Below, piece after piece: positions 18,124-27,548 of a DNA stretch of 64,000 bases. The notes beneath the pieces are model-generated. The model saw only the letters and a list, made by a program, of their open reading frames with translations, was not told the DNA's origin and ran no database searches. The position numbers and the translations under genes are program-made. Within the stretch, counting starts at the first letter, position 1; each line of letters starts with the position of its first letter. The stretch lies in the NCBI RefSeq assembly GCF_030823375.1, contig NZ_JAUSXB010000001.1, positions 4,366,417-4,430,416 of the forward strand. The letters run 5' to 3'. The stretch is from Pseudarthrobacter siccitolerans (GTDB taxonomy: Bacteria; Actinomycetota; Actinomycetes; Actinomycetales; Micrococcaceae).

Positions 18124-19020
18124 GTGGGCTCCCAGCCTGTTATCGCCGTCGTCGGTCCCACCGGCTCAGGCAAGTCAGACCTGGCGGTCAACCTGGCACT
18201 CGAACTGGACGGCGAAGTCATCAACGCCGACGCCATGCAGTTCTATCGCGGCATGGACATCGGTACGGCGAAAATGAGCCCCGCTGAACGCAGGGGAGTG
18301 CCGCACCACCTTCTGGACATCCTGGATGTGACCCAGGAGGCCAGCGTCTCGCAGTTCCAGGAGCAGGCAAGGGCCGCCATCACCGATATCCACGCGCGCG
18401 GCAAGCGGGCCATCCTCGCCGGGGGTTCCGGCCTGTACGTGCGGGCCGCCCTGGACGTCCTGGAATTCCCCGGAACAGATAAGGCGCTGCGGCAGCAGCT
18501 TGAGGAAGAGCTGGCGGCCCAGGGCTCGGCGGCACTGCTGGCCCGGCTCCAGGCCGTTGATCCGGTGTCCGCCGCCCGGCTCCTCGATGACCGGCGCATC
18601 ATCCGCGCATTGGAGGTCCATCACCTCACCGGCCGCCCGTTCAGTTCCTTTATGCCGCAACGGGAGTACTTCCAGCCTGCAGTGCAGATCGGCCTCACCG
18701 TGGACCGGGACCAACTGCGCGAGCGGCTGGCGCTCCGCGTGCACCGCATGGTGGACAGCGGGCTGCTTGCCGAGGTGGAGCGGCTCGAAGCCCAAGGACT
18801 GCGGGAGGGCAAAACAGCGCCCCGCGCCCTGGGCTACGCACAGTTCCTGCGGGTGCTCGACGGCGCAGCAACAGTCGCGGAGGCCGTTGACGAAACCATC
18901 GTGGCCACGCGCCAGTTCGCCCGTCGCCAGCTGACCTGGTTCCGGGCTGACCCGCGCATCAACTGGCTGGACTGGCAGGACCTCGGGCTGACGTCCCGCG
19001 CGGCAGCACTCTGCGGCTGA
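18124..19020 (+). CDS. miaA: tRNA dimethylallyltransferase MiaA
   Basis: MiaA transfers the dimethylallyl group from DMAPP to A37 of tRNA, giving i6A for MiaB. The 298 residues include the P-loop [13 protein letters not shown] (about 9-21), [25 protein letters not shown]-like [14 protein letters not shown] and the C-terminal [13 protein letters not shown]. The GTG start lies 3 bases after miaB. Together miaB-miaA form a coupled tRNA-modification pair inside the recA-dapF cluster. Confidence 0.97.
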   Translation: MGSQPVIAVVGPTGSGKSDLAVNLALELDGEVINADAMQFYRGMDIGTAKMSPAERRGVPHHLLDILDVTQEASVSQFQEQARAAITDIHARGKRAILAGGSGLYVRAALDVLEFPGTDKALRQQLEEELAAQGSAALLARLQAVDPVSAARLLDDRRIIRALEVHHLTGRPFSSFMPQREYFQPAVQIGLTVDRDQLRERLALRVHRMVDSGLLAEVERLEAQGLREGKTAPRALGYAQFLRVLDGAATVAEAVDETIVATRQFARRQLTWFRADPRINWLDWQDLGLTSRAAALCG

Positions 19021-19127
19021 AGGGCTGCTTTGCTAAGGAGGTCCTTGTCCGCGTCTGGGGCAGTTCCTGCCGCGGGGGTCGCGTTATGGAGAGACACTTC
19101 GGTTTCGGGCCTGCTCAGCCCGGCCGG

Positions 19128-19133
19128 TACGCT
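19128..19133 (+). promoter_or_regulatory. -10 box of a likely leaderless promoter (dapF)
   Basis: TACGCT ends 7 bases before the dapF ATG at 19141. Confidence 0.5.
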
Positions 19134-19140
19134 TGACAGC

Positions 19141-20085
19141 ATGAATGAAACCCTTGCCGAGTCAACCGGGCACGCCTTCCGCACGCTGGGCGGGCTCCGC
19201 TTCTCCAAGGGCCACGGCACCGGCAACGATTTTGTCCTGGTGGCCGATCCGGAGGGCGAACACACCATAGCGGCTGAGCAGGTGGCCGCCCTGTGCGACC
19301 GCCACCGCGGCATCGGCGGCGACGGCCTGATCCGGGCGGTCCCGTCCCGATTCCTGCCCGAAGGCCGGGAGCTGCTGACCGGCACCCCTGATGCCGAATG
19401 GTTCATGGACTACCGCAACGGCGACGGATCACTGTCCGAGATGTGCGGCAACGGCGTCCGCGTCTTCGTGCACTTCCTCCGCACGGAGGGCCTGATCGAC
19501 CTGCCCGACGGCGGTGCACTCACCATCGGCACCCGCGCCGGCACCAAAACAGTGGTGCGCACAGGCGAGGATTACGCCGTCGATATGGGACCGTGGGAGT
19601 TCATCTTCCCCGGCGAGGCCACCGCCAAGGCCATGGACTCGCTGGTGACTGCTGACGGACTGGAAGTTCCCCGTCCCGCGTTATCCGTCAGCATGGGCAA
19701 CCCCCACACCGTGGTTGCCCTCGCGGAACTCTCGGAACTGGCAGGGACCAGGCTGTACACCGCGCCCGAGGTGGACCCGGTGCCCGCCAACGGCACCAAT
19801 GTGGAGTTTGTGGTTCCGTCCGACCCGCTGGTGCACGACGGCGTCGGTTCCGTCACCATGCGAGTCCACGAACGCGGCGTGGGGGAGACCCAGTCCTGCG
19901 GCACAGGCGCATGCGCCGCCGCCGTCGCCATCCGGCACTGGGCAGGAGCGGAAGCTCCGGACACCTGGCGGGTCAACGTTCCCGGAGGTGTAGTAGGCGT
20001 GAAGTTTTTCGCCGGCCCCGGTGGCCATGAACACGTGGAGCTCAGCGGGCCCGCCGTTATTGTGGCAACAGGGACGCTTTCCTGA
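19141..20085 (+). CDS. dapF: Diaminopimelate epimerase DapF
   Basis: DapF converts LL- to meso-diaminopimelate, used for lysine and peptidoglycan. It is a PLP-independent two-cysteine racemase: the catalytic Cys pair lies in MCGNGVRVF (first) and [13 protein letters not shown] (second). [14 protein letters not shown] near the N-terminus is also diagnostic. The length is 314 residues from the ATG at 19141; an in-frame TTG at 19030 was rejected because the -10 box lies between them. The 3' end overlaps the convergent methylase gene by 29 bases. Confidence 0.96.
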   Translation: MNETLAESTGHAFRTLGGLRFSKGHGTGNDFVLVADPEGEHTIAAEQVAALCDRHRGIGGDGLIRAVPSRFLPEGRELLTGTPDAEWFMDYRNGDGSLSEMCGNGVRVFVHFLRTEGLIDLPDGGALTIGTRAGTKTVVRTGEDYAVDMGPWEFIFPGEATAKAMDSLVTADGLEVPRPALSVSMGNPHTVVALAELSELAGTRLYTAPEVDPVPANGTNVEFVVPSDPLVHDGVGSVTMRVHERGVGETQSCGTGACAAAVAIRHWAGAEAPDTWRVNVPGGVVGVKFFAGPGGHEHVELSGPAVIVATGTLS

Positions 20086-20680
20086 CCTTCAAAATCCGGA
20101 ACGACTTGGATGTTGATTCCCGGGTTACGGCAAAGGAATCATCCAGTTCGGCCGCCAGCCAGCGCTGCAGGGAGTCCGAGCCCAGGTTTTTTTGCACCAC
20201 GAGCCATGCCGTTCCACCCGGTGCCAGGCGGGGCAGCCACAGCTTCAGCAGGGAATGCAGTTCGTCCTTGCCGATCCGGATGGGCGGGTTGGACCAGATG
20301 GTGTCGAAACGCACGCCCGGATCTACAGCATCGGGCGCGCTGGCCACCACGTTAGTCAGTCCCAGCGCTGTCGCATTCTCATTGGTCAGGGTGATGCAGC
20401 GTTCGTTGACGTCCACCGCGTAGACCTTTGAATGCGGCGCCCGCAGGGCCATGGTCAGCGCAATGGGGCCCCAGCCGCAGCCGATGTCCAGCAGGTTGCC
20501 GGTGGGCGAAGGGGCGGGGACCTCGGCGAGGAGCACCGCCGTTCCCTTGTCGATGCCGTCCGGGCTGAAGATCCCGCTTGAAGTCTGCAGCCGCCGCGTT
20601 TCCCCTGCCAGTTCCACCGTGAGCGGCTTGCGGGTAAACGGGCCGGCGGGGGATGAACTGAAATAGTGTGCGGACTCCAT
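20057..20680 (-). CDS. RsmC-like class I SAM-dependent methyltransferase
   Basis: The 207-residue protein has a methyltransferase-small domain: SAM motif [14 protein letters not shown] and the NPPIR motif ([13 protein letters not shown]), typical of guanine N2 methylases acting on rRNA such as RsmC/RlmG. It has only the catalytic half, as is usual in actinobacteria. I place the start at MESAHYFSS, which aligns with the usual beginning of the family. A start at 20755 is possible but would run into the hflX promoter and leader peptide. The gene is antiparallel to both neighbours. Confidence 0.8.
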   Translation of the reverse strand: MESAHYFSSSPAGPFTRKPLTVELAGETRRLQTSSGIFSPDGIDKGTAVLLAEVPAPSPTGNLLDIGCGWGPIALTMALRAPHSKVYAVDVNERCITLTNENATALGLTNVVASAPDAVDPGVRFDTIWSNPPIRIGKDELHSLLKLWLPRLAPGGTAWLVVQKNLGSDSLQRWLAAELDDSFAVTRESTSKSFRILKVRKASLLPQ

Positions 20681-20740
20681 AACTGGCCAGAGTAGTTCCC
20701 CTTGCAGCGTAATGGGAAACCGCCGCGGGGGACGGTCTGT

Positions 20741-20746
20741 TAGGGT
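20741..20746 (+). promoter_or_regulatory. -10 box ahead of the hflX leader
   Basis: TAGGGT ends 7 bases before an ATG that opens a six-codon reading frame. This fits the leaderless pattern seen elsewhere in the window. No clear -35 is visible. Confidence 0.5.
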
Positions 20747-20753
20747 AGAACCC

Positions 20754-20774
20754 ATGTTCCTGATCTTCGAGTAG
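20754..20774 (+). CDS. Candidate leader peptide MFLIFE upstream of hflX
   Basis: ATG and five hydrophobic or acidic codons (MFLIFE) end in TAG, starting 7 bases after a TAGGGT -10 box, so the mRNA would begin at or beside this ATG. It is too short to have been found by length-based gene calling. Short hydrophobic leader peptides act as antibiotic sensors before some ribosome-rescue or resistance genes; that role here is inference from position ahead of hflX and the hairpins between them. Chance occurrence is possible. Confidence 0.4.
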   Translation: MFLIFE

Positions 20775-21107
20775 CCGGCACGGGCCACGCCCGTCCCGAA
20801 GAAACTGTCCCACAGCGATGCAGGCATTTACGCCTTCCGCACATGTGCACCGGACCACGCATAGGCGTTCGCTCCGGCCGCCGGACAATACTCGAAAGTC
20901 AGCCTCCTGCTGTCCCTTTCGGCGATTCTCCGGCCTCTTCCGCTTCGCCACCTCGCGTGAGGTGGCAACCACCCGCCGGACCGCTTGCTGCCCGGCGGGA
21001 CAATCCAGGAGAACTACATGACCGCAGGCCGTCAGCCCAGCGCGAATACTTCCCCAATCACCACCAATCGGCACTATTCTGGAAATGCCGAACCTTCTAA
21101 GGAGACC
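20775..21107 (+). promoter_or_regulatory. Structured leader region of hflX
   Basis: This 330-base stretch holds no clear gene. It contains two adjacent perfect hairpins: GCCACCTC/GAGGTGGC at 20947-20966 and CCCGCCGG/CCGGCGGG at 20972-20999. A 67-codon Arg/His-rich frame (20818-21021) ends in an ATGA overlap with an in-frame hflX start at 21018, which has its own AGGAGA 5 bases upstream. No terminator U-tract is seen, so control would be at translation or by Rho rather than by an intrinsic terminator. Confidence 0.45.
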
Positions 21108-22688
21108 ATGACCAGCCAGCCCAACACCGGATCCGATCCAGCCGCCCAGGACATGAGTCCTGAGGAAATACAGGCTGTCATCGACCGGATTCTCTCCAAG
21201 GACGTACCGGCCAAAACCGTCAGCACGCCAAGCACAACGCAACGCGGCGACGGAAAAGGGGTACTGGGGAAAGCCCAGGCAATCTCCCGCCTGGATGAAG
21301 AACATTCAACGTACGACGGCGACCAGCAGGACCTCGAGGAACGCCGCGCCCTGCGGCGCACGGCCGGGCTGTCCACCGAACTCGAAGACGTCACCGAAGT
21401 CGAATACCGGCAGCTGCGCCTGGAACGGGTGGTCCTTGCAGGCATTTGGTCTGAAGGAACCCTGGCGGACGCGGAAAACTCGCTGCGCGAACTCGCCGCC
21501 CTCGCCGAAACCGCCGGTTCAGAGGTCCTGGACGGACTGGTCCAGCGCCGTGACAAGCCGGACCCCGGAACGTTCCTGGGCTCCGGCAAGGCGCTGGAGC
21601 TGAAGGACATCGTGATGTCCACCGGCGCCGATACCGTGGTGGTGGACGCCGAGCTGGCTCCGTCCCAGCGCCGTGGCCTTGAGGACATCGTCAAGGTCAA
21701 GGTGATCGACCGGACCGGACTGATCCTCGACATTTTCGCGCAGCACGCCAAGAGCCGGGAAGGCAAGGCCCAGGTGGAGCTGGCGCAGCTCGAATACCTG
21801 CTGCCGCGCCTCCGCGGCTGGGGCGAGTCGATGTCCCGCCAGGCCGGTGGCCAAGTGGGCGGCGCTGCGGCCGGTATGGGTTCACGTGGTCCCGGTGAAA
21901 CCAAGATCGAACTGGACCGCCGGAGGATCCGCACGCGCATGGCCAAGCTGCGGCGGGAGATCGCCGCGATGAAGCCCGCCCGCGAAACCAAACGCGCCAA
22001 CCGCCGTCGTAATGAGGTGCCCTCGGTGGCCATCGCCGGGTACACCAACGCCGGCAAGTCCTCATTGCTGAACCGGCTGACGGACGCCGGCGTGCTGGTG
22101 GAGAACGCACTGTTCGCCACGCTGGATCCCACGGTCCGGAAGGCAGAAACTGCTGACGGCCTCGGCTACACGCTGGCGGATACCGTCGGTTTTGTCCGCT
22201 CGCTGCCCACGCAGCTGGTGGAGGCCTTCCGCTCCACGCTCGAAGAGGTGGCGGACTCCGATCTGATCCTCCACGTGGTGGACGTTTCACACCCGGACCC
22301 CGAAGGCCAGATCGCTGCTGTCCGCAAGGTCTTCAGCGAAGTGGACGCCCGCAAGGTTCCGGAGATCATCGTCCTGAACAAGGCTGACGCCGCCGATCCT
22401 TTTGTGGTGGAACGGCTGAAGCAGCGCGAACCGCGGAACGTCGTGGTCTCGGCACGTACCGGGGAAGGCATCCCCGAACTGCTGCAGGCCATCAGTGAGG
22501 CCATCCCGCGTCCGTCCGTCAAGCTCGAGCTGCTCATTCCCTACGACCGTGGGGACCTGGTCAGCAAGCTGCACGAATCGGATGCCGAGATCATCAGCGT
22601 TGACCATGATGAAGCCGGTACCCGGGCAGTTGTCAAAGTCCGGGAAGGCCTCGCGGCTGAACTGGAATCATTCGTCACCCATGACTGA
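21108..22688 (+). CDS. hflX: Ribosome-splitting GTPase HflX
   Basis: HflX binds the 50S E/P site region and splits stalled or antibiotic-bound ribosomes. The 526 residues contain the HflX N-domain (PDPGTFLGSGKALELK, VVDAELAPSQRRGLEDI, RTGLILDIFAQHA), the Gly-rich RGPGETKIELDRRRIR linker and the G domain: GYTNAGKSSL near 310, DTVGFVRSLP, NKAD. The start at 21108 has an excellent TAAGGAG site. An in-frame upstream ATG at 21018, also with a good ribosome site, would add 30 residues (MTAGRQPSANTSPITT...), so two forms are possible. The dinG-type helicase gene overlaps its stop by 8 bases. Confidence 0.94.
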   Translation: MTSQPNTGSDPAAQDMSPEEIQAVIDRILSKDVPAKTVSTPSTTQRGDGKGVLGKAQAISRLDEEHSTYDGDQQDLEERRALRRTAGLSTELEDVTEVEYRQLRLERVVLAGIWSEGTLADAENSLRELAALAETAGSEVLDGLVQRRDKPDPGTFLGSGKALELKDIVMSTGADTVVVDAELAPSQRRGLEDIVKVKVIDRTGLILDIFAQHAKSREGKAQVELAQLEYLLPRLRGWGESMSRQAGGQVGGAAAGMGSRGPGETKIELDRRRIRTRMAKLRREIAAMKPARETKRANRRRNEVPSVAIAGYTNAGKSSLLNRLTDAGVLVENALFATLDPTVRKAETADGLGYTLADTVGFVRSLPTQLVEAFRSTLEEVADSDLILHVVDVSHPDPEGQIAAVRKVFSEVDARKVPEIIVLNKADAADPFVVERLKQREPRNVVVSARTGEGIPELLQAISEAIPRPSVKLELLIPYDRGDLVSKLHESDAEIISVDHDEAGTRAVVKVREGLAAELESFVTHD

Positions 22689-24738
22689 CCTCGTGGCTGA
22701 CGAAGCCACAGGAACGGCCGGCGAGCAGTTCGTCATCGAACTGCTCGACCGGGCCGTTGCAGGCATGGGCGGGCAGAGCCGGGACGGCCAGCACGAGATG
22801 GCCAGGCACGTGGCGCGGGCCATCGAAACCGGGGACCACCTGCTCGTCCAGGCCGGCACGGGTACCGGAAAGTCGTTGGCGTATCTCATACCCCTGATAG
22901 CCCATGCCCTGGAGAGCAACAAGCCGGCCCTGGTGTCCACCGCGACCCTCGCCCTGCAGACCCAGATTGTGGGGAGGGACCTTCCCCGGCTCCTGAAAAA
23001 CATCACTCCCGCCCTGGACCGGCCCGTCAAAGTGGCGCTGGTCAAGGGCCGGTCCAACTATGTGTGCCTGCATAAACTCGAAGGTGGTTTTCCCTCCGAG
23101 GAACCCGCCGAGGGCCAGCTGTTTTCCCTGGGGGAAGACACCAGCGTGCCGCACTTTGCCGCGGCCGTAGGCGGTCCTGCCTCCCAGCTCGGCAAGGAAG
23201 TGGTCCGCCTCCGGGAATGGGCGGAGAAGACCACCACCGGGGACCGGGACGAGCTCCTGCCCGGCGTCACGGACCGCGCCTGGCGGCAGGTCTCCGTCAC
23301 GTCAATGGAATGCCTGGGGGCGCAAAAGTGCCCCATGGCGGCAGAATGCTTCAGCGAGCTGGCCCGCCAGAACGCCGACGAAGCCGATGTTGTGGTCACC
23401 AACCATGCCATGCTCGCCGTCAGTGCTTTCGAAGGTTTGGCCGTGCTGCCCGAGTATGACGTGGTGGTGGTTGATGAGGCCCACGAGCTCCAGGACCGGG
23501 TGACCGGGGCTGTTTCCGGGCAGCTCTCGGTGGCCATGGTCCATGCCGCTGCCGCAGGTGCCCGCAAGCACACAGCCATCACCGTGGATGCGCTCAACGC
23601 CGCTGCCGCCAACCTCGAGCTGGCCCTGGCGGGAGTCCCCAACGGACTGCTGCCCAACGGCCTGAACGATGAGCAGCTCGACTGCGTGGACCAGCTTCGC
23701 GAGGCCTGCCGGGCGGCCCTGTCCGATTCCAAGGGGGACAGCAGTACAACTGCCGACGGCGGACGGCAGCTCGCCCGTTCCCGGCTGATGGTCATCCTGG
23801 AACTGTGCGAACGGCTCCTCGCGGCCCGCGAAAACAGGGAAGTGGTGTGGTTCTCCCGCACCAGCTCCTTTGACCCGCAGCAGGGATACTCCCAGCCGGA
23901 CGAGACCGCGCCCGCGCTAATCAACGTTGCCCCGCTGTCCGTGGCGGGACGGCTGCGGGAGGGCCTGTTCGCCGGGCATACGGTGGTGCTGACCTCGGCA
24001 ACCCTGGCCATCGGTTCCGCGTTCGAGCCCGCCGCCGGAGGCCTGGGCCTCGTCGGCGAGGGCGCGCCCAGCTGGACCGGCGTCGATGTGGGATCGCCCT
24101 TCGACTACCCCAAGCAGGGCATCCTCTACGTGGCCGGGCACCTGCCCAAGCCCGGCCGTGGAGCGTCCCCGGAATCCCTGGCCGAACTGGAAGCCCTGAT
24201 CCGGGCATCCAGCGGCGGTGCGCTGTGCCTGTTTTCGTCCCGCCGGGCGGCTGAGGAAGCGGCCGATGCGCTGCGGCCAAAGCTGGGAATGACCATCCTC
24301 TGCCAGGGCGACTCCACCATGACGGCCCTGGTGAAGCAGTTTGCGGACGAACCCGATACCTGCCTGTTCGGCACCATGTCCCTATGGCAGGGGGTGGATG
24401 TTCCCGGCGGGTCCTGCCGGCTGGTGGTCATTGACCGGATTCCGTTCCCGCGGCCGGACGATCCACTGATGACGGCCCGCTCCCGCGCCGTGGCGCAGGC
24501 CGGCGGTAACGGCTTTATGTCCGTTTCAGCCACCCATGCTGCCATCCGCCTGGCCCAGGGAGCCGGACGGCTGATCCGCTCGACGGGCGACAAGGGCGTG
24601 GTGGCCGTACTGGACTCCCGGCTCGCCACCGAACGCTATGCAGGCTTCCTTCGCGGCGCGCTGCCGCCCTTCTGGCCCACGACGGACCGGAAGACGGCCA
24701 TCGCGGCGCTTGAGCGGTTGGCGCAGGAGAACTCCTGA
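22681..24738 (+). CDS. dinG: DinG/XPD-type ATP-dependent DNA helicase
   Basis: This superfamily 2 helicase unwinds DNA 5'-3' and clears R-loops or repair intermediates. The 685 residues have Walker A GTGTGKS (about 60-66), a DEAH box VVVDEAHELQDR (near 265) and the C-terminal QGAGRLIRSTGDKG arginine-finger motif. Four cysteines (SNYVC, then ECLGAQKC and AAEC) are spaced as in the iron-sulfur cluster of DinG/XPD enzymes. It begins inside the last codons of hflX and is convergent with lexA. No SOS box precedes it, so SOS control, as for E. coli dinG, is not supported here. Confidence 0.92.
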   Translation: MTDLVADEATGTAGEQFVIELLDRAVAGMGGQSRDGQHEMARHVARAIETGDHLLVQAGTGTGKSLAYLIPLIAHALESNKPALVSTATLALQTQIVGRDLPRLLKNITPALDRPVKVALVKGRSNYVCLHKLEGGFPSEEPAEGQLFSLGEDTSVPHFAAAVGGPASQLGKEVVRLREWAEKTTTGDRDELLPGVTDRAWRQVSVTSMECLGAQKCPMAAECFSELARQNADEADVVVTNHAMLAVSAFEGLAVLPEYDVVVVDEAHELQDRVTGAVSGQLSVAMVHAAAAGARKHTAITVDALNAAAANLELALAGVPNGLLPNGLNDEQLDCVDQLREACRAALSDSKGDSSTTADGGRQLARSRLMVILELCERLLAARENREVVWFSRTSSFDPQQGYSQPDETAPALINVAPLSVAGRLREGLFAGHTVVLTSATLAIGSAFEPAAGGLGLVGEGAPSWTGVDVGSPFDYPKQGILYVAGHLPKPGRGASPESLAELEALIRASSGGALCLFSSRRAAEEAADALRPKLGMTILCQGDSTMTALVKQFADEPDTCLFGTMSLWQGVDVPGGSCRLVVIDRIPFPRPDDPLMTARSRAVAQAGGNGFMSVSATHAAIRLAQGAGRLIRSTGDKGVVAVLDSRLATERYAGFLRGALPPFWPTTDRKTAIAALERLAQENS

Positions 24739-24821
24739 CGCTGCCGGGAGTGCCTTCGCGCTGCCGGCGGCCTTCAGGTTCGCGCAACACCTTCGCGTTG
24801 CGGGTGAACGCCTGACGCTTT

Positions 24822-25556
24822 CTAGAGCGAGCGGAGCACCGACACAACCTTGCCCATGATGGTGGCGTGGTCGCCCAGGATGGGTTCGTACTGGGTGTTC
24901 TGCGGCAGCAGCCAGGTGTGGCCGTCCCGCTGACGGAAGGTCTTGACGGTGGCTTCGTCGTCCAGCAGCGCCGCGACGATATCCCCGTTGGCGGCGTCCG
25001 CCTGGCGGCGTACCACCACCCAGTCGCCGTCGCAGATCGCTGCGTCCACCATCGAATCGCCGGCCACCCTGAGCATAAACAGTTCCCCCTGGCCCACGAG
25101 CTGGCGGGGCAGCGGCAGGACATCCTCCACCACCTGGTCGGCCAGGATGGGACCACCGGCGGCGATGCGGCCCACGAGGGGAACCATCGCAGTGTCCATG
25201 GCGGTGGGAAGTTGGGTCACCGTGCTGCCGCTGCCCGGCAGCAGGACAGAAGGCTCGGTTGCCGGCTTGGTTGAACCACCATCCAACGTCAGAGGCATCA
25301 GCACCTCCATGGCGCGGGGCCGTTTCGGGTCGCGGCGAAGGTAGCCGAGCTTTTCCAGCTGCGACAGCTGGTGCGTAACGCTGGACAAGCTCGCCAGGCC
25401 CACGGTGTCACCGATTTCCCGCATGGACGGCGGGTAGCCGTTGTCATTGACCGAGCGCTGGATAGTTTCAAGGATTTTCTTTTGCCGCGGCGTCAGGCCC
25501 TTGGCGGTCTTCTTCGGTTGGGAGGTTGCCCTGCCCCCGGCGGCTGCTGCTGCCAT
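24822..25556 (-). CDS. lexA: SOS repressor LexA
   Basis: LexA represses SOS genes until RecA filaments stimulate its self-cleavage. The 244 residues have an N-terminal winged helix ([21 protein letters not shown]), the cleavable Ala133-Gly134 bond in RIAAGGPI, Ser168 in GDSMVDAAI and Lys205 in TVKTF. I start at ATG 25556; a TTG 9 bases upstream, directly after GAAAGG, would add MAN. The promoter is overlapped by its own SOS box, so it is autoregulated. It is convergent with the helicase gene. Confidence 0.97.
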   Translation of the reverse strand: MAAAAAGGRATSQPKKTAKGLTPRQKKILETIQRSVNDNGYPPSMREIGDTVGLASLSSVTHQLSQLEKLGYLRRDPKRPRAMEVLMPLTLDGGSTKPATEPSVLLPGSGSTVTQLPTAMDTAMVPLVGRIAAGGPILADQVVEDVLPLPRQLVGQGELFMLRVAGDSMVDAAICDGDWVVVRRQADAANGDIVAALLDDEATVKTFRQRDGHTWLLPQNTQYEPILGDHATIMGKVVSVLRSL

Positions 25557-25666
25557 ATTCGCCAATGCCTTTCAGTTTGCCCTTGCCGTTTGGCCCGGAC
25601 CTGGAGTTGCCGCCGTAATTGTCAGACCCTGCTGATCAACTTCAGAGGTGGTTGTTCTTGTCTTCC

Positions 25667-25696
25667 AAGCTAGGCCAGCCACATTGCATTTTCAAA
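25667..25696 (-). promoter_or_regulatory. Probable lexA promoter
   Basis: On the minus strand TTGAAA (25696-25691), an 18-base spacer and TAGCTT (25672-25667) face lexA. The SOS box covers the -35 element. Confidence 0.5.
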
Positions 25697-25708
25697 CATT
25701 TGTTCTAG
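25693..25708. promoter_or_regulatory. LexA-type SOS box (lexA side)
   Basis: TCAAACATTTGTTCTA fits the SOS box pattern and overlaps the lexA -35 element. A second box lies 50 bases further right for the divergent gene. Apart from the two boxes and promoters I see nothing else in the 320-base lexA-LysM intergenic region. Confidence 0.8.
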
Positions 25709-25758
25709 CGAGTCTCGACATTATTCGTTGATAAGTGCTAAAACAGAGAAAGCAAAGT

Positions 25759-25774
25759 TCGAACATCTGTTCTA
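25759..25774. promoter_or_regulatory. LexA-type SOS box (LysM gene side)
   Basis: TCGAACATCTGTTCTA is the best-conserved left arm (CGAAC) of the boxes seen here. It lies 102 bases before the LysM gene start. Confidence 0.85.
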
Positions 25775-25876
25775 CTCGGCTTCAAGCCATTCGAAAACCA
25801 GGACCACGTCCCGGGGACATCGACGGCCACCGGGCGAACATCGGGCAGCACGGTCAGGTCCAGGAGGGCTCAGTTC

Positions 25877-26278
25877 ATGTCAGCTACATCTGCTTCACAG
25901 GGTTCACGTCCGCAGCTTCTTTCAGTGCATCAACTCATGGCGCAGCCGGCGCGCCCGGCCCCCCTGCCGCCGCTGCGCCTGACCCGGCGCGGAAAGATCG
26001 TCCTGATCGGCATCCCCCTGGTCCTGCTGGCGGCGTTGCTGCTCTCCCTCGCCGGCTTCTTCAACTCGCCGGCAAAGGCCTCAGACTCCGCGGCGGACCT
26101 TTCCCTTACCCCCACGGTTACTGTCACCGTACAGCCGGGCCAGTCACTGTGGGCCATAGCCGGTACCGTCGACCCGGAGCGTGATGCCCGTGACGTTGTG
26201 GCAGACATCGTCCAGCTCAACAACCTGACTGCCGGCGTGGTCCATCCCGGGCAACAGCTCTACGTACCCACGCCCTAG
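25877..26278 (+). CDS. SOS-induced membrane LysM protein (Rv2719c/DivS/YneA-like division inhibitor)
   Basis: The 133-residue protein has a basic N-terminus, one membrane span (about 39-61) and a LysM peptidoglycan-binding module (about 79-131: TVTVTVQPGQSLWAIAG to VHPGQQLYVPTP). A small membrane LysM protein divergent from lexA, each with its own SOS box, is the arrangement of the SOS cell-division inhibitors Rv2719c of mycobacteria and YneA of Bacillus. The function is inferred from that context. AGGAGGG about 10 bases upstream supports the ATG. DNA damage would induce it to delay septation. Confidence 0.85.
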   Translation: MSATSASQGSRPQLLSVHQLMAQPARPAPLPPLRLTRRGKIVLIGIPLVLLAALLLSLAGFFNSPAKASDSAADLSLTPTVTVTVQPGQSLWAIAGTVDPERDARDVVADIVQLNNLTAGVVHPGQQLYVPTP

Positions 26279-26358
26279 CGCCAGGCACTGTCGCAGCGGA
26301 GCTGCACGCTGAGCGCGAACAGCGCACCGTCACATTTTCCGGTCTCCCGCACGGGCAC

Positions 26359-26364
26359 TAAACT
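26359..26364 (+). promoter_or_regulatory. -10 box of a likely leaderless promoter (hisC)
   Basis: TAAACT ends 6 bases before the GTG at 26371; TTTCCG at 26336-26341 is a possible -35 with a 17-base spacer. Confidence 0.6.
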
Positions 26365-26370
26365 GTTCAG

Positions 26371-27489
26371 GTGAATGACCAGCTAGAGCGCCTGAACCGG
26401 CTTCCCCTCCGCAACAACCTTCGTGGCCTTACCCCGTACGGCGCGCCCCAGCTGGATGTCCCCATCCTCCTCAACGTCAACGAGAACACCCATGGTGTGC
26501 CCGCGGATGTCCGCGCCGCCATCAGTGCGGCAGTGACGGAGGCCGCTGCAGGGCTCAACCGGTATCCTGACCGCGAATTTACCGAGCTGCGCACGGCCCT
26601 CGCGGAGTATCTGGGGCACGGGCTCGATGCATCGAACGTGTGGGCGGCCAACGGCTCCAACGAGGTACTCCAGCAGATCCTCCAGGCTTTCGGCGGCCCC
26701 GGCCGCAGCGCGCTGGGCTTTCCCCCCACGTACTCCATGTACCCGCTGCTGGCCAGCGGCACGGACACCGAATACATTGTTGGCGAACGGGCTGACGGTT
26801 ACGGCCTCACTGCTGAATCTGCCGCCCTGCAGGTCAAGGAACTCCAGCCCAATATCGTTTTCCTCTGCTCCCCGAACAACCCCACGGGTACCGGCCTTGG
26901 ACTTGACGTGGTGGAGGCCGTATACGAGGCCGGCGAAGCCAGCCAGACGATCGTCATCGTGGATGAGGCGTACCACGAGTTCGCCCATGACGGCACGCCC
27001 AGCGCCCTTTCCCTCCTGCCAGGGCGGGAGCGGCTGATTGTCTCGCGCACCATGAGCAAGGCATTTGCCCTGGCCGGGGCGCGCCTCGGCTACATGGCCG
27101 CAGCGCCAGAGGTCACCGATGCGCTGCGGCTGGTACGGCTCCCGTACCACCTGTCCGCCATCACCCAGGCCACCGCCCTGGCTGCCCTTCAGCACCGCGA
27201 GGCGCTGATGGCGGACGTTGAAGACATCAAGAAACAGCGCGACCGGATTGTGGCGGAGCTGACCAGGATGGGCCTGAAGCCCGCCGCCTCGGACTCCAAC
27301 TACGTATTCTTCGGCGGGCTGGAGAACCCACACCAGGTCTGGCAGGAGCTGCTCGACGCGGGCGTGCTGATCCGGGACGTCGGAATTCCTGGCCACCTTC
27401 GCGTCACCGCAGGCACTGAGACGGAAACCACAGCCTTCCTCACGTCCCTGGAAAGCATCCTTGCCGGCCAGGCCAGGCTTCCGGCCTAG
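26371..27489 (+). CDS. hisC: Histidinol-phosphate aminotransferase HisC
   Basis: HisC transaminates imidazole acetol-phosphate to histidinol phosphate in histidine synthesis. The 372-residue class II aminotransferase carries [12 protein letters not shown] substrate loop near 35, [30 protein letters not shown] and the PLP Lys230 in [17 protein letters not shown]. The GTG start is set by a -10 box 6 bases upstream. It heads a hisC-hisB-hisH-priA run. A hisD gene, usually just upstream in relatives, is not seen here. Confidence 0.95.
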   Translation: MNDQLERLNRLPLRNNLRGLTPYGAPQLDVPILLNVNENTHGVPADVRAAISAAVTEAAAGLNRYPDREFTELRTALAEYLGHGLDASNVWAANGSNEVLQQILQAFGGPGRSALGFPPTYSMYPLLASGTDTEYIVGERADGYGLTAESAALQVKELQPNIVFLCSPNNPTGTGLGLDVVEAVYEAGEASQTIVIVDEAYHEFAHDGTPSALSLLPGRERLIVSRTMSKAFALAGARLGYMAAAPEVTDALRLVRLPYHLSAITQATALAALQHREALMADVEDIKKQRDRIVAELTRMGLKPAASDSNYVFFGGLENPHQVWQELLDAGVLIRDVGIPGHLRVTAGTETETTAFLTSLESILAGQARLPA

Positions 27490-27548
27490 ACTGGAAGTAC
27501 CGGCGCTGGACGCCTGAACCACTCCTTCTTCCCAAAGGACACTTGACC

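Noticed and set aside
20681..20755. Longer N-terminus for the RsmC-like methylase (start at 20755)
   Set aside because: It would overlap the hflX -10 box and leader peptide, and the family normally begins at the residues equivalent to MESAHYF.
22620..22681. SOS box before the dinG-type helicase
   Set aside because: No CGAAC...GTTCG-like sequence is found; the gene is coupled to hflX by overlap.
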